From the NCBI GenBank assembly GCA_921293015.1, contig OV121092.1:11848001-11912000 (forward strand): a stretch of 64,000 nucleotides of DNA, written 5' to 3'. Origin of the DNA: Phorcus lineatus. Its lineage: Eukaryota; Mollusca; Gastropoda; Trochida; Trochidae. The stretch's first letter is position 1; the number at the start of each line of letters is the position of its first letter. Of this stretch, positions 35,437-47,106 are shown one piece after another. The position numbers were made by a program, and so were the translations under genes. The notes under the pieces are model-generated. The model searched no databases, was not told where the DNA came from, and was given only the letters and a program-made list of their open reading frames with translations.

Positions 35437-37164
35437 TTAATTGGCATTGGTAAGATCAGGTAAGACTTCTTCAATTGTTGGCAGTTCATAATGTTCTCTT
35501 TGCAGAGCCAGATTCAGGGGTTTAGGATCAAGACATATCCGTATACCACCTGATTTTTTGGGCGCAATCACAAGGGAGCTAACCCATTCTGTCGGTTCAT
35601 CAACCGGTACAATCACACCAGATTGTGTAAGTCTCTCTAGCTCTGACTTGAGGTGTTCTCGTAAAGCAATCGGAACTCTGTTTCTGTGTGAAACTGACGG
35701 TTTGACATCTTTGTCAACATATAAGTGAACTTTTCCTGGCAAGGTGCGAAGTTCACCTTCAAACAAATCTGCATGTTTGTCCACAATCTTTTGTGCACTC
35801 TGTGGGGGTTTATCCTCTTCTGTCGTATGCTTTCCTGGTTTGAGAGCACTGACTTGTTTGAAATTGGATGCATTCACTGTCAAAATGTTCATTTGCTGTA
35901 CTGCTTTTGCACCTAGCAGGGGTGTTAGACCGACATCTGGATCACTTACAACCACAAACTCAACGCTGTAGAGCTTGAGATTAGCAGGATTTCTTATTTT
36001 GAGCCTGGCCGTGGCATCAGGACACACTTGTGATCCATTCCACATTTTTAACACATTTCGTGTTTTCGTGATTTTTGTTTTTGAAGGCAAGTACTTCTTT
36101 GGAAGGATATTTACTGTCGCCCCACAGTCAACTTGGAATTTTACAGGCTGATGATCTTCAACTAGCATTTCAGCATATATTTCATTGGTTGGGTCATCAC
36201 CCACTTTATGACAGGATGAAAAGGTAACACTGCTTATATATTCATACTCCAGCTCTTCTTCTGTGTCTTCCTCTGTTTCAACAACAGCACTGACCTTTTT
36301 CTTGTGTCTGCATGCAGATGCAAAGTGATTTTTTCCTCTACAGTTCTCACATGTTTTTCCCCAGGCTGGACATTTTTCTCGTACAAATGGATGTTTGTAA
36401 GCACAAAACTTACAGGTTTTCATATTCTCTTGTCTGTCATTGTATCTGTTTGGTCTTCCTCTGTCCTGTCTGTGAGTGTGGTTGCCCTGCTTTGCATTGC
36501 ATTCCCTATCTCTACTGATCTTGTTTACTGTCTCTGAACTGTTCATAGCTTTTATTCGAACACTTGTTACCTCAGCTCCCCTACATATGGTTATTGCAGA
36601 ATTAAGAGTCAGTTTGTTTTCTTGCAGTAGTCTCTTTCTTGTAGTTGCATCTTTAACCCCTGTCACAATTCTATCCCGAATCAGACTGTCCCTCATACAT
36701 TCACAAAAAGTGTTTGTCTTTACCATGGTACGAATGGATGTAAGATATGATTCAAAAGATTCATCTTCTTTTTGTTCTCTATTGTTGAAAACATACCTCT
36801 CATATGTCTCATTAGTTTCACCAATAGTGAAATTGTCAAATTTCTTGAGAGTTGTGTCAACATCACGTCTCTCACCTTGGTTAAATTCCAATGTAGAATA
36901 AACTTTCATAGCTTCAGCACCAATAGCATGGAGAAATACAGCAACATTGTATTTGTAATCATATTGATCTAACTGGGCAACAATAGAATAGTTTTTCCAC
37001 ATTTCCTTCCAAGTTCGCCAGTTTTCGGCAATGTTGTTCGATATATCTAATGCAGCCGGAGGTGAAATGTTCGGTAAAGCCATTCTTGGTCTTGCCTGAT
37101 TCTCGCCACCACTTGTTGTAGCTCGTTCCGCCTTCTGAGTTTCCGGGTTTTTGTCCCTATCCAT
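35437..37164 (-). CDS. gag: Steamer-like gag-protease and start of RT
   Basis: An open frame of 575 codons. Gag has two zinc knuckles at residues 251-265 (CKFCAYKHPFVREKC) and 272-285 (CENCRGKNHFASAC). An aspartic protease follows, with DCGA at 346-349 where most families have DSGA; this variant occurs in the Mag-type lineage. The N-terminal fingers of RT follow (IAPKKSGGIRICLDPKPLN, about 533-551). The frame then ends in a stop at 35437-35439, with the remaining RT one base out of register. The start ATG is the first in frame after the leader. Confidence 0.9.
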   Translation of the reverse strand: MDRDKNPETQKAERATTSGGENQARPRMALPNISPPAALDISNNIAENWRTWKEMWKNYSIVAQLDQYDYKYNVAVFLHAIGAEAMKVYSTLEFNQGERRDVDTTLKKFDNFTIGETNETYERYVFNNREQKEDESFESYLTSIRTMVKTNTFCECMRDSLIRDRIVTGVKDATTRKRLLQENKLTLNSAITICRGAEVTSVRIKAMNSSETVNKISRDRECNAKQGNHTHRQDRGRPNRYNDRQENMKTCKFCAYKHPFVREKCPAWGKTCENCRGKNHFASACRHKKKVSAVVETEEDTEEELEYEYISSVTFSSCHKVGDDPTNEIYAEMLVEDHQPVKFQVDCGATVNILPKKYLPSKTKITKTRNVLKMWNGSQVCPDATARLKIRNPANLKLYSVEFVVVSDPDVGLTPLLGAKAVQQMNILTVNASNFKQVSALKPGKHTTEEDKPPQSAQKIVDKHADLFEGELRTLPGKVHLYVDKDVKPSVSHRNRVPIALREHLKSELERLTQSGVIVPVDEPTEWVSSLVIAPKKSGGIRICLDPKPLNLALQREHYELPTIEEVLPDLTNAN

Positions 37165-37326
37165 TTTGAATCATCAAAATTCAAAAGTTCAATTCCGCAC
37201 AAAACCACGCGCGTTTTCACCGGACAATGAAAGTCAAGTCCCTTCACAAAATGGAGCGTGTTTACACCTGTAAACAACATGAACAGGATATCCAATCCAA
37301 TCAAACGGTTTTCACCGCTGCCACCA

Positions 37327-37500
37327 TGTTTCAATAACTTGTAGCTCCTCAAATCAGAGAACAAACAGCAAGGGCGAGTGCAACATCAGTTTACTCTTCA
37401 GCCATGTTTTTTACAGTTGCCCGTATGTCCGGTCGGGGCCGTTCATTGGGACTTTACGGGAGCATTATTTAAATTGAATATAAATAATGATATTGTAACA
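37327..37500 (-). repeat. 5' LTR of the Steamer-like element
   Basis: 174 bp, starting TGTTTCAATAAC and ending ATATTGTAACA on the plus strand, followed by the target duplication ACGAT. Confidence 0.93.
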
Positions 37501-37505
37501 ACGAT

Positions 37506-38451
37506 CACCGGATTCAGTATCCGAGTCGCTACTGCTGTTATCGCTTTCCTGACATTCCCCTTCCACAACCTGCATGAGGTTCAAACATGTAAGGTTTTAA
37601 ACTAAACGCCATATAGCTGGTTTTAAAAGAAAAAAACGCGTCTGGGTTTTGCAATATGACTCAATGTTTATTTTTCTTTACAAGTGTGCAGCGCGTATAT
37701 ACAGCAACTCTAGTTTTCGTTCGCAAACTCTACAGCACAAAGATGTTCGGAGATTACAAATCAAAGCTCCTTACACCGATTTCTTGTGGTGTGTCGATGA
37801 CGTCATTTTTTCACAGAAAATGGCGACCCCCTTCATCGTACAAATGCATAGGTTTAAAATTATGTAACTAATTAACCCAATGACTAAAAAATTTAGAAAA
37901 TTGTGAGAAATCGTCTTATGACACAAAATATTCGATAGAATTAACTTGAATCTTTCTTGGACTTACCCTTTAAGCGTATTTTCAATGCTGTGTTTTATTG
38001 CCATTATCAAGGGCCTCATAGTCACCAAGCCTACAATATATAATGCCAGTTTGGCCAAAGAGTTTGATTGTGTAATTCGAGATAAAATTGAGTAAAACTT
38101 TAATAAAATCCTCTGAAGTTGGTGCATTTTGGTAGATGTTTGCAGTCAAGATTTTGAATCATTTGAATAGAGAATCTTCTTTTATCATACAATGCATAGT
38201 GTTCTCGGCATAATAAAGTCAACGGATATTTTCGATATCCGTTGGGGTCATATGCGGATAAAGATGCAAATTCCAGAGGTCAATTGCAAGTGCCGGAACT
38301 TTTTCTGAAAATTACTATGACGGATGGTTTCAGCAAATTATTCATCATCTAATGCATCAAAATTAAGTTGAAGAAATGACAAGCGGACATTGTCCAGCTG
38401 TTTCGTGAAGTTCATAATCGCTGGTTGAATTCAGCGAAATACATTACATAT
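37506..38451. other. Intergenic with a small hairpin
   Basis: No gene was recognised. A short perfect hairpin, CAACGGATAT-TTTCG-ATATCCGTTG, lies near 38220-38245. Confidence 0.5.
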
Positions 38452-38509
38452 GCCTATTCTCATGGGCCCCGCTAACAGAGTCCCCTATGTATAGACTATT
38501 GACAGGGTA

Positions 38510-39140
38510 ATTCACCCGCCATCTTCGATCTAAAAAATCTAATTTTACGCTTTTGTCGACTCAAATTGCATTATGTAGTAATAGAACACATTCCCAGAGA
38601 TACTCCGCCGCTAACCTTTCCTTCATACTTATCGTTTTATTCCTGCTTTTAATCTTTCTTTCGCGAAGCGGTCAGGTCACATTTACCTTACCCGGAAGTT
38701 TACAATGGCTGCCGACATGGCCGCAGTCAACACGCTTCTTGAACCTCATTGGTTGATTAGTAGAATGCCATAAACACTTGATTAATCGAGGGAAATTCAA
38801 AATTTGTTCGCATGACATTTTTAACACGTGAGAGATAACAACAATGTCAGAAGTCAAGTTAACTCAGTGGTAATATTTTTTTAAAGACATTAATTTTACA
38901 ATAACTCGTCATAAACAATGACTGGTCGACCGTCATTGACAACTTCCGGGTGGGGTAAATGTGACCAGGCTCGCTTCGCGAAAATTAAGTCAGAAATAGG
39001 CATTATTTAAAAAAAATTAAGGTAAGATTAGCGGCGGAGTATCAAAGGATATATGTCCGATCATTTCGTGATATACTTTTAGTTTTTATTTGCGTTTAAA
39101 GAGCATTTTACACGCTAGAGTTCGAAGATGGCGGGTGAAT
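38510..39140. mobile_element. Nested element A (0.63 kb, long imperfect terminal inverted repeats)
   Basis: The termini are perfect inverted copies of ATTCACCCGCCATCTTCGA, flanked by TA on each side, which fits a Tc1/mariner-type MITE. The arms stay collinear for about 190 bp, with two more conserved islands: GATACTCCGCCGCTAA (38598 and, inverted, about 39045) and CGCGAAGCG..GGTCACATTTACC..ACCCGGAAGTT (38664-38700 and, inverted, about 38940-38980). Sequence between the islands has diverged freely. Confidence 0.8.
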
Positions 39141-39142
39141 TA

Positions 39143-41480
39143 ACCTATCGCCACCTGTCAATCAAATATATTTTCCGACCAATCACAGGGCGTCGTTCAT
39201 TCACCCCGTGAAGCGCATCACTGCAGACGCCATTAAGTCCGACAAACAAGAAAACGTGATTTACTTCCTTGTTTGATTTCCGCTGCATACTCAGTTACCA
39301 TAAGTAATTCAAACACGAAAGGTGTTCGTGAGTTTTATTCAATACTGTCTTAATACCACGGTTAACATTCTAACGTGTGTAATCTTAGGATAGGACTGTG
39401 TCACTCAGTGCAAAAGGACGTTAAAACGGGAAAATTCGAAGCGATGACAGTCAAGGAGAGACTTTCAAAAATTTTCCCCGATTTACTTGTGAATAAAAAA
39501 GAACAAAACCTATGGTAGGTAACTAAAACTGTTTCCGATATTTACTTTTTTTGCATACATAGATATATATTTGACTTTTTATGCCGTGATGAGAATGAAA
39601 CAAAGGCGTAAGCATATGATCATTTACTACTGCAGTTAAAAAACATTCAACCTAGCTACCGATTTCAAACCATGCACGTTTTTCTTTATTTTACGAATTT
39701 ACCGATTGAATATCTTCTTAATAAAATCAACAAACAATTTTTTTTATTATGAACCGGTATACTAGGATGTTGTAAGAAATGATATATGTTAACTGGAAAC
39801 TGGATTAATTATTTTTATGTGTCACCAGATACTAGAAACTATTAAACAAATATATATACGTTAAATGAGCTATCATCTAAAACTTTAATTAAACATAGCT
39901 ATGCCTATGTTCACCATACATTATTAAAAATATATCACACAGATTTTTATAAAATGCTATTTTTTTTTAATATTGCGTGACTGACCACTTTTAGATCTCA
40001 AGAAAATATCTAATCCTACAGTTTAAATCCCTGGTTTTATTTTCATGTTTCTAGTAAATACTGACCAATGATAATTATTACCATCCTGTCTCAGGGTAAG
40101 AGTATACACTTAAGTGATAGGATGACTTATTACTGATAAGTCAGTTTGCATTCTATATTAACATATATTTTAATGTTTCTTACTACAGTATGAAGCAAAT
40201 AATTTCCTTAAGATCCAATGAAGAGTTTTAAATTTGATGTCTGAAATTACTAATATTTCACAATGTAGAATGGCTAATTAACCTTGTTCCCATATTCTTA
40301 TTTAAAATTAAAATGATATTTTATTCCATCAATTATAAAATCCCGTTCTATTGTTTTACCATATAATGGCAAATTCTGTACTATTTAAAAAAAACACATT
40401 GTTGGTTGAACTGTCATATTGATCAAATTTATTTATTATTTAAAAAACTTCAAAAACTCAAAAAATAGAAAATTATTTTATTGAGCCCAAGGTATATATA
40501 TGTATGTTTTGCTCTCAATTCAAATAATTATAATAAAACAACTTTTGAAATAAAGGATATCTATAACTGTCGACAGCAACATATAATGGTATTAGATTTG
40601 ACATAATTTCAAAAAATGTTTAATGTGCATTTTGTTGCATGGCCGTGAATTGATTTTTTGTCAGATCCAGCTGTAAGATCCAGCATTGAATATTGCTATT
40701 TGGTCCATTCAGAATATTGGCAAATAAATGACAAAGGTTATCAAAATATTTTTAAAATTCTATTATTAACACAAAATAATAATATATTTCAAAGAATGTG
40801 AAATTTTTTTCTTCTTCAGGACATTATGTTGATAATTCAGTTTTGAATTGAAAATAAAACAAAGTCCTTTCCCTAAATTTAAAACCATTAAACAATAAAT
40901 GTTATTGATTTATTTTAATTCATAATATTCATAATAATCCGACAACAAAAGGAAAGTCTTAAAATTTGTAATGATCATGTTAAGTTGTTTTTTTTAAAGT
41001 TTTTATAAGATTTCATTCATCTCCCATTTTTATAATCGTTATGTACTTTTTGTGGGGCAACGGGTTGATACATTCCTTATTTAGAATTACGGAAGATTCA
41101 AGTAATGGCAATATTTTACATATATAGATGTAGGAAAAGTCGGAGATGTGAACAAAACACGATATTTGCCTAAACTTAGTTACGATCCGGTATGTCCGTC
41201 ATTACTCTTTACGATACTTCCGCATTCGTTTTTCTGTGAAATAATAATTATCCTTCGCCAAACTTCTTGGAAATTTATTCGAACAACCACAACAAAACCC
41301 ATACTTTGACTTTCAATTGATCTTTTTGTTTGGTGTTTCATTATTAAGCGGTTATACCACTCTGGATGTCAGTGTCAATAGCATTGGTGCCAATGACAAC
41401 GTGCTTTTGTTTGTCGGACATAACAAGAGTTAACTCCCTTGATTTCAAGGGGCGTGGTTAACTCTCGTCTGGCGATAGGT
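39143..41480. mobile_element. Nested element C (2.3 kb, AT-rich, non-coding)
   Basis: The termini ACCTATCGCCA (39143-39153) and TGGCGATAGGT (41470-41480) are perfect inverted repeats flanked by TA. A second inverted pair, GTCCGACAAACAA, lies about 95 bp (left) and 65 bp (right) inside the ends. The interior is strongly AT-rich, with no reading frame above 60 codons. Confidence 0.7.
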
Positions 41481-41482
41481 TA

Positions 41483-43707
41483 TTAGACCGATCCATTAAG
41501 CCCCGCCCCCTAACGACCGCCCCTAGCAACCGCAAACCTCGGACAAACATGCGGAAGTGTCCGACACATGTGTTTTTGAGTACGAGTAATCTGCCGACGA
41601 CTACGGCTAATTAGAGTTTTGTCATGTCTCAGAAACGGTTGAATTATTGAAAATATAGTATATTGATAATGTAACTGCAGAAATTAGAACAAAATAACTG
41701 TTTAAAAATATTTGATCACACGAAAACAGGTCCTCTGTCGCGTCAATGGGCCCTGATTTATATTTAATCGTGAAATCGAGCAACAATAAATTTGCTGATG
41801 GTTTCAGGTGTTTTTCATTTCTGAGAACTGCTGGTAAGTAACTCAGATATTCGAAAATTAACTGATTGGATATGACCCTGAAAAAATCGTAAAATCCTGT
41901 GGTTCATAAGCATTATGTGTGCGTGCACTGCCTATTTATAGCAACACGTACGGACTGGATCACATGATTTTCATCTCGCAGACTGATCTTTTCTAAAATT
42001 GTATTCGCCTTCAACACAGTCGTTTTTAAAAAATCAATCTAGCATCAGTGAAAATAACAAGCTTCTTTTATGAATCTATGAGTTGAATCCCGTGGAAAGT
42101 TTATGACACATCGTAACATGTCAGTTATCTCCCTTTATAGTGTTCTATCATGTAATATTTTGACTGTTTTAATCATTTTAAAACTGTATTTATGTATATA
42201 TTATAAACTGTAACTAAATCATTCCTCCAGTGACTGGACATGACCTGTATTTAGAGTAGTTATAATTGTTTTTACTCATGAAACTTGTGATAACTATCAA
42301 TATTTAACTATATAGCAATTCATAGGGAGAATGTGATATGTGCTTTTTTTTAATAACAATATCATTTGATGAAGAAACAATAATTAATTCAATTCAGAAT
42401 TCACAAGCTTATGGGTGTGTTTTATTCATGCACCAAATGACTTTTCTTTTCATCTAACAATCAATAAGGGTGTAAACCTGAAAATATTCTGTTGGTTTGC
42501 AAAATTACATAAATGAAAGATTGTATGGTTTGATGATAGTGATAATTAACAGCCTTTCAAAATAAATTAAAAACTGGCAATGTTTATATTGATTGTTCAC
42601 ATAAAAAGACATTAATTAAACTTATCAGATAGACATTTTGACAAAGTCAGTGTTATCAAATCAGATAAAATAAATAGTCTGACCAAATTATCATTATTAT
42701 AGATCTAGCAATACAAACTGTAAGAATTAGTTAGAAGGCTCCACTTGCTGGTTGTTTTTTAATATCTTATACAGACATGACGATTGTGTGTCTATATAGG
42801 GTCATATTCATTAAATTATTTCACCTTTGTCGAAAACTTATTTGACAATTATATATTCATGAAGAGAATGTCATCAATTATATGTCTATATTTTCAAGAA
42901 TTTTTGAAGAATTTTTGAAGAATTAAGTGTCCTTTTAATGAGATGATCTTTTCACAGACTTTAGGCCTGTGTATAATCCATGAATATAGTATTTCATCAA
43001 TGTTTTCATGAGATTATTTTTTTTTATCTAATCTGACATTCTATTTATAGGTATCACATCTAATGGAAACTTGGAAAAATATCATTAAATTAGTTTTTAA
43101 TCTATGAACTTCCAATTCATACATCTATTTAGCTTTCAAATTGTTTAATGTTTGATTAGAATAATTATTGTGTTATTTGTTTCACCCCCAACCTGTCGGG
43201 GAACAAATGGCTTCTATCGATCTATTTCAACTTAGCCTTTAGAAATATATTATTTGAATTATTTGAATATTTGATTCTATTTATTCACCTCGCCTGAGGC
43301 AAACTTACCTTTAAATTTATTCAACTTATTTTACTGTACTAGAAAATATAGCTTGAAATAACCCCCAAAACACACTTTTATTTATGTAAACAAGCCGAGC
43401 ATGGTGCACTCACCTCTCATTATTTTATTGATACATCTCCGATATGAGTCGGATATGCTGTCTCCGATGTATTTTTCTGAAATAAAGGACCCTTTGTGCA
43501 ATGTTACTAACACTGCCATCGACTATATTGACTTGATATTACTGCAATTTCTTCGTAAAATGTCTGGTCGAAAATCCTGTGTCATAAAGACAGCCCGCCA
43601 TGTTGCCTGTTGATGTCCGAGGAAGCGATCGCGGGAAGGTAGGTCAAAAATACGGCGCGCCGATTGGTCGAAAACCTGTAGGGGCGGGGCTAAATGGATC
43701 GGTCTAT
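41483..43707. mobile_element. Nested element B (2.2 kb, non-coding)
   Basis: The ends share TAGACCGATCCATT followed by AGCCCCGCCCC, in inverted orientation (41484-41511 and about 43680-43706), flanked by TA. A further inverted pair, CCTCGGACA, lies inside. The only frame above 60 codons, at the right end, has no recognisable similarity. Confidence 0.75.
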
Positions 43708-43765
43708 TACCCTGTCAATAGTCTATACATAGGGGGCTCTGTTAGCGGGGCCCATGGCCTATTCT

Positions 43766-44348
43766 ATACGATCCATGGCCTATTTTAATGAATGAACTGA
43801 GTTATCTTTTACTCACGGGAACCCAAGGCAGATTGAGTCACAGGTTCAATGACCTCATATTTAACTTCGATGTATCATACATGTTTTCATCATTTATTGG
43901 GTTTCGGAAAATAAGTAGAGTAAGTATTAGTTAATCTACCCGTAACGCTGCGTTCACACAAGCTGCCATTTGCATTTGGAAAAGGGAAGGAACTCTCGTT
44001 CTAAGTGAGATACGCTCGCCGCCTGATTACGTGTGAATGCAAAGGCGAAAGCATTCGGGTTCAAACCTACACGTACCATCAAAACGCTTATTTATTTTCG
44101 TTTACATCTTTTCTATTTAGAAACAAATTCTAAAGACCAACTGAAACATTTAGATCACGCCAACACAACAGCTCTGTTGGCTCAAAGCCAAAGAATGGAG
44201 GATTAATTCAATGTCAATTTACCGTGGATATCATTACGCTGTTCATTTGCATATATTACTGCGCACATTTGAAGATAACTTCTACAGCTTCAGTAATAAC
44301 TGCAAACCGTTTTTGGCCAAATGAATGCAGAATGACATTGTATGATAA
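43766..44348. other. Intergenic, nothing recognised
   Basis: No coding or RNA signal was recognised between the composite element and the 44.4-kb hairpin. Confidence 0.4.
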
Positions 44349-44500
44349 AGAGGTTATCATTCTCGTATGTTTTGGGATGATAAATATCCTGCATTAGGAA
44401 TAAACACTATGTATTTAGCTCGCCAAGGCTCGCAAAATACAATGTTTATTCCTAATGCAGGATTTTTACCATTCCAAAACATACTCGCATGATAACCTCT
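44349..44500. repeat. Fold-back element, about 63-bp arms
   Basis: AGAGGTTATCAT..GTATGTTTTGG..ATCCTGCATTAGGAATAAACA on the left is matched by its reverse complement on the right with several mismatches. The loop between them is short (about 25 bp) and contains AGCTCGCCAAGGCTCGC. This is a typical small MITE hairpin. Confidence 0.85.
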
Positions 44501-45240
44501 ATATCTGTAAGTACAACAAGAACAAAAAATAATTGTTTTATGATGAAATAGGAATCCAATTTTGGAACTAACATGTACTGCGGAACATATTTTTAATACA
44601 TACCTTCATTTGAGTAACCAATTTCATTATTTTTTTATATTTGAATTTGTTTTATATAATACTTACTTTTTAACTTCAATGTAAACAGCTGTTATTTAAA
44701 TAATAGCTTATTAGCACTTTCATTTGAGACGTTTTACGGTTGCGTATAGCAAATTCTGATAAGTAACAGTTGTAGTTTACGGTCATCCTAAATAATCTAC
44801 GTCATCTTTTTTTGTAAAGAATTCTTTGTTGCGGTTCAATACGAGAATATTTTCCCAAGTAGTGATATGAATTATTTCAGTAACTTCGTACTATGTAATA
44901 GAAGAACACTTTTATCAAAATATCTAAATATCTGCAATAGATTTGAACTCATATAGGCAGGTGTTGAGGTGAAACCAATAAATGAAAAATCCTAGCGTGA
45001 TCCGTTGCCTCCATCCTTTGAAGACATTATCTTTCGGCCATCAGCCTGTACACAATGATATCGTATTATTCCCGACAGGCATCCTTTTTAACGATACATT
45101 TTCTAGTGGTCGCTCCCGGGCAATATCTGTATAATAATTATGCAGGATATTCTCTAAAATTATTTAAATCTAGAGTAACAAAACACACTAACGTTCAGCT
45201 CCTTTAAAGATAATATATCCACATAGGGGGTACGATTAGC
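44501..45240. other. Intergenic, nothing recognised
   Basis: AT-rich; no gene or repeat was recognised up to the G-rich end of the MULE-like element. Confidence 0.4.
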
Positions 45241-45564
45241 GGGGGGTACCTCACTGGGGGGTACCTCACTGGGGGGTACCTCACTGTGCCCCCTGGCTAT
45301 ATGTTATGATAAGGGACCAAGAACTTATGCAAGAGGGGGAATGTTATGGAATGTTAAGAGATAAACTGTGGGGGCATGTTTTGACAAGGGATTAACTTCC
45401 CCTGGTTCGGTGGCAGTGAGATGTCCCTCCAGAAGTTTATAGTGAACTATATTTAATTTTGATTTGAGTGAGGTGATATCAGTGTCCAGGCCAGCCTCTA
45501 CCATTCCCGAGCAAAAGATATCCAAAAACTACCAACTCTTGCTTCACATCTAGATATTCCAAGC

Positions 45565-46640
45565 TTATAATAGTAGTAGTAGTATAATTTTTATTTAAGT
45601 GTCACACGCACTATTACATTTGATATACAGGACATAGTACACAGTATGGAACAATACGTCGAGCCACAACTGGCTTATGAGACACTAAAAACACATGTTA
45701 CCATTGATAAATGCATATACTTAAATATAAGATATTGAACATAATCAGATTAGTAACAACTCTCTTCTTTTAAACATATTTAAAATCGAAAAAGCTAAAA
45801 TATTTTGCAGATGTGTTTCATTCATAATAAAAATAAACTTTTCATTATCATTTAAGTCATAAAAAGCTCCGTTAATTTTAAAAGCAGCTTCAAACAGAGT
45901 AAAACGCAAATCATCATAAAGATTACATTTCATTAAGAAGTGAAAGTCATCTTCGACCATATGTACATGTTGATTATTAACATTTTTAATACAATATTTA
46001 CAATGCCTTTGTAAAAGAGGAACCGGAGGCTTGGCATATCTGCCGGTTTCAATAAACAAGGGTAAAATACCACATCTAAATTTTGATAAAATACGACGAT
46101 GATCTCTAAACATGCAATCTTTTACATAATTTTCAACAAAGGGAGTGTATTTATACAAACGATAGGTGCGCAATTTATTTCCGTTTAACTTTCCAACATC
46201 ATTCCACAAGGAAGCATGCCAAATTTCAACATCTTGTCTTTTAAGTATATCCTTTATAAAACTTATGCAACGCTTAGAGCCCCAATCATTAAAACGTAAA
46301 ATTTCACAATTATAATGGGATAACAACATTAAAATCCTATAATCAAAAGACTTTCTTTTTTGCGATGACCACAAGTGTACCCATTTTGGTATGCGACTGT
46401 TAGACATATACTTAAGTCTAAAAATATAACGAAAACATTAAATTTTTTGTGAAACATTTACCGAGAACCATCCCATTTCCCCTCTTATTACATTTACGGG
46501 AGAATTTTTACCGATACCAAGAAATAATCTACAGGGATTCTGGATTACTTGTACTTCTCTATATTTATTCATACCCCAAATACTAGCACCGTAAAACAAC
46601 ACAGGTTCAACAAGACAATTATACAACTTGTAAAAACTTC
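45565..46640 (-). pseudogene. LINE 3' fragment, copy 1 (RT C-terminus and zinc finger)
   Basis: On the minus strand, 46626-46438 encodes the region after the RT fingers and palm (VEPVLFYGASIWG, RGEMGW). After a frame break, 46407-45745 encodes the C-terminal domain, with SKFRCGILPLFIETGRYAKP and a CxxC...H...C zinc-binding motif (CKYC..HFLMKC). The 3' UTR ends in a (TAC)n-type tail at 45567-45580 (read as TAGTAGTAG on the plus strand). The element is 5'-truncated, so no catalytic RT domain is present. It is close kin to the LINE at 57.4-59.3 kb, which has the same C-terminal layout. Confidence 0.85.
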
Positions 46641-46721
46641 ATAATCCCCTCAGTTTCAGGGGGTAATGCAGCCATCCGTAGTTAACTAGGTAACAATGGA
46701 GTGATTAACAGGGGATAATAA

Positions 46722-46796
46722 GCTTGGAATATCTTCTTGAATTTTATTACAGTACAGTATCTTCTTGAATTTTATTAGAGTACAGTATATATCAAT
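46722..46796. repeat. Short tandem duplication in the MULE body
   Basis: A unit of about 28 bp, TATCTTCTTGAATTTTATTA followed by (C/G)AGTACAG, occurs twice in a row. Just before it lies AAGCTTGGAATATC, which is inverted at 45555-45568 beside the LINE copy. Confidence 0.6.
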
Positions 46797-47106
46797 TATT
46801 GAACATACAAGTCAAGAATATATCATATGATACATATGCATTTTCATATAGATATGACATAATTGTTTGGCAATAAATAAGATGCACAGTCAGTTTTATG
46901 TATACAATTCACTGCATTGACATGCGAACAATATGTGATACAGCATCTGCATATTCAATTGCAGTTATTTTCCCTTGTAGTACATTGTCCCCTTCAGCAT
47001 TCAAGATGCTGTCAAGGTGACGATACATTTGGCGTTTTGGCCTCAGTCGTCCACCCCCACTCAATATTATCACCAAGTCTGACATGAGGAAAAGCAGCAG
47101 CTCTTT

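Larger units (their letters stand above)
32662..37500 (-). mobile_element. Steamer-like (Mag-lineage) Gypsy LTR retrotransposon, 4.84 kb
   Basis: 174-bp LTRs (32662-32835 and 37327-37500) differ at only two positions that I could find. They begin TG and end CA, and are flanked by a perfect 5-bp duplication ACGAT (32657-32661 and 37501-37505). Gag-pol lies on the minus strand in three frame-broken pieces. A TGG-starting primer site (TGGTGGCAGC, just left of 37327) and a polypurine tract (AAAAAGGGGAGA, just right of 32835) are in the right places. Total length, LTR length, 5-bp duplication, gag-pol layout and the DCGA protease site all resemble bivalve Steamer elements, which are about 5 kb with LTRs of about 177 bp. 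That assignment is by resemblance only. Confidence 0.92.
38452..43765. mobile_element. Inverted-repeat element with 9-bp target duplication, filled by three nested elements
   Basis: The outer arms 38461-38507 and 43710-43756 are reverse complements over 47 bp with one mismatch. Outside them lies a perfect 9-bp direct repeat GCCTATTCT (38452-38460 and 43757-43765), as left by Mutator-like transposases. Between the arms three further inverted-repeat blocks abut one another, and each of the four junctions is a single TA (38508-38509, 39141-39142, 41481-41482, 43708-43709). Removing them would leave a palindrome of about 100 bp with TA at its centre. The whole interval has almost no reading frames above 60 codons, so everything here is non-autonomous. 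Confidence 0.85.

Noticed and set aside
36476-36901. 141-codon plus-strand frame
   Set aside because: Shadow of the Steamer-like gag frame on the other strand.
45325-45525. 66-codon frame in the MULE arm
   Set aside because: It lies within the terminal inverted repeat and resembles no known protein.
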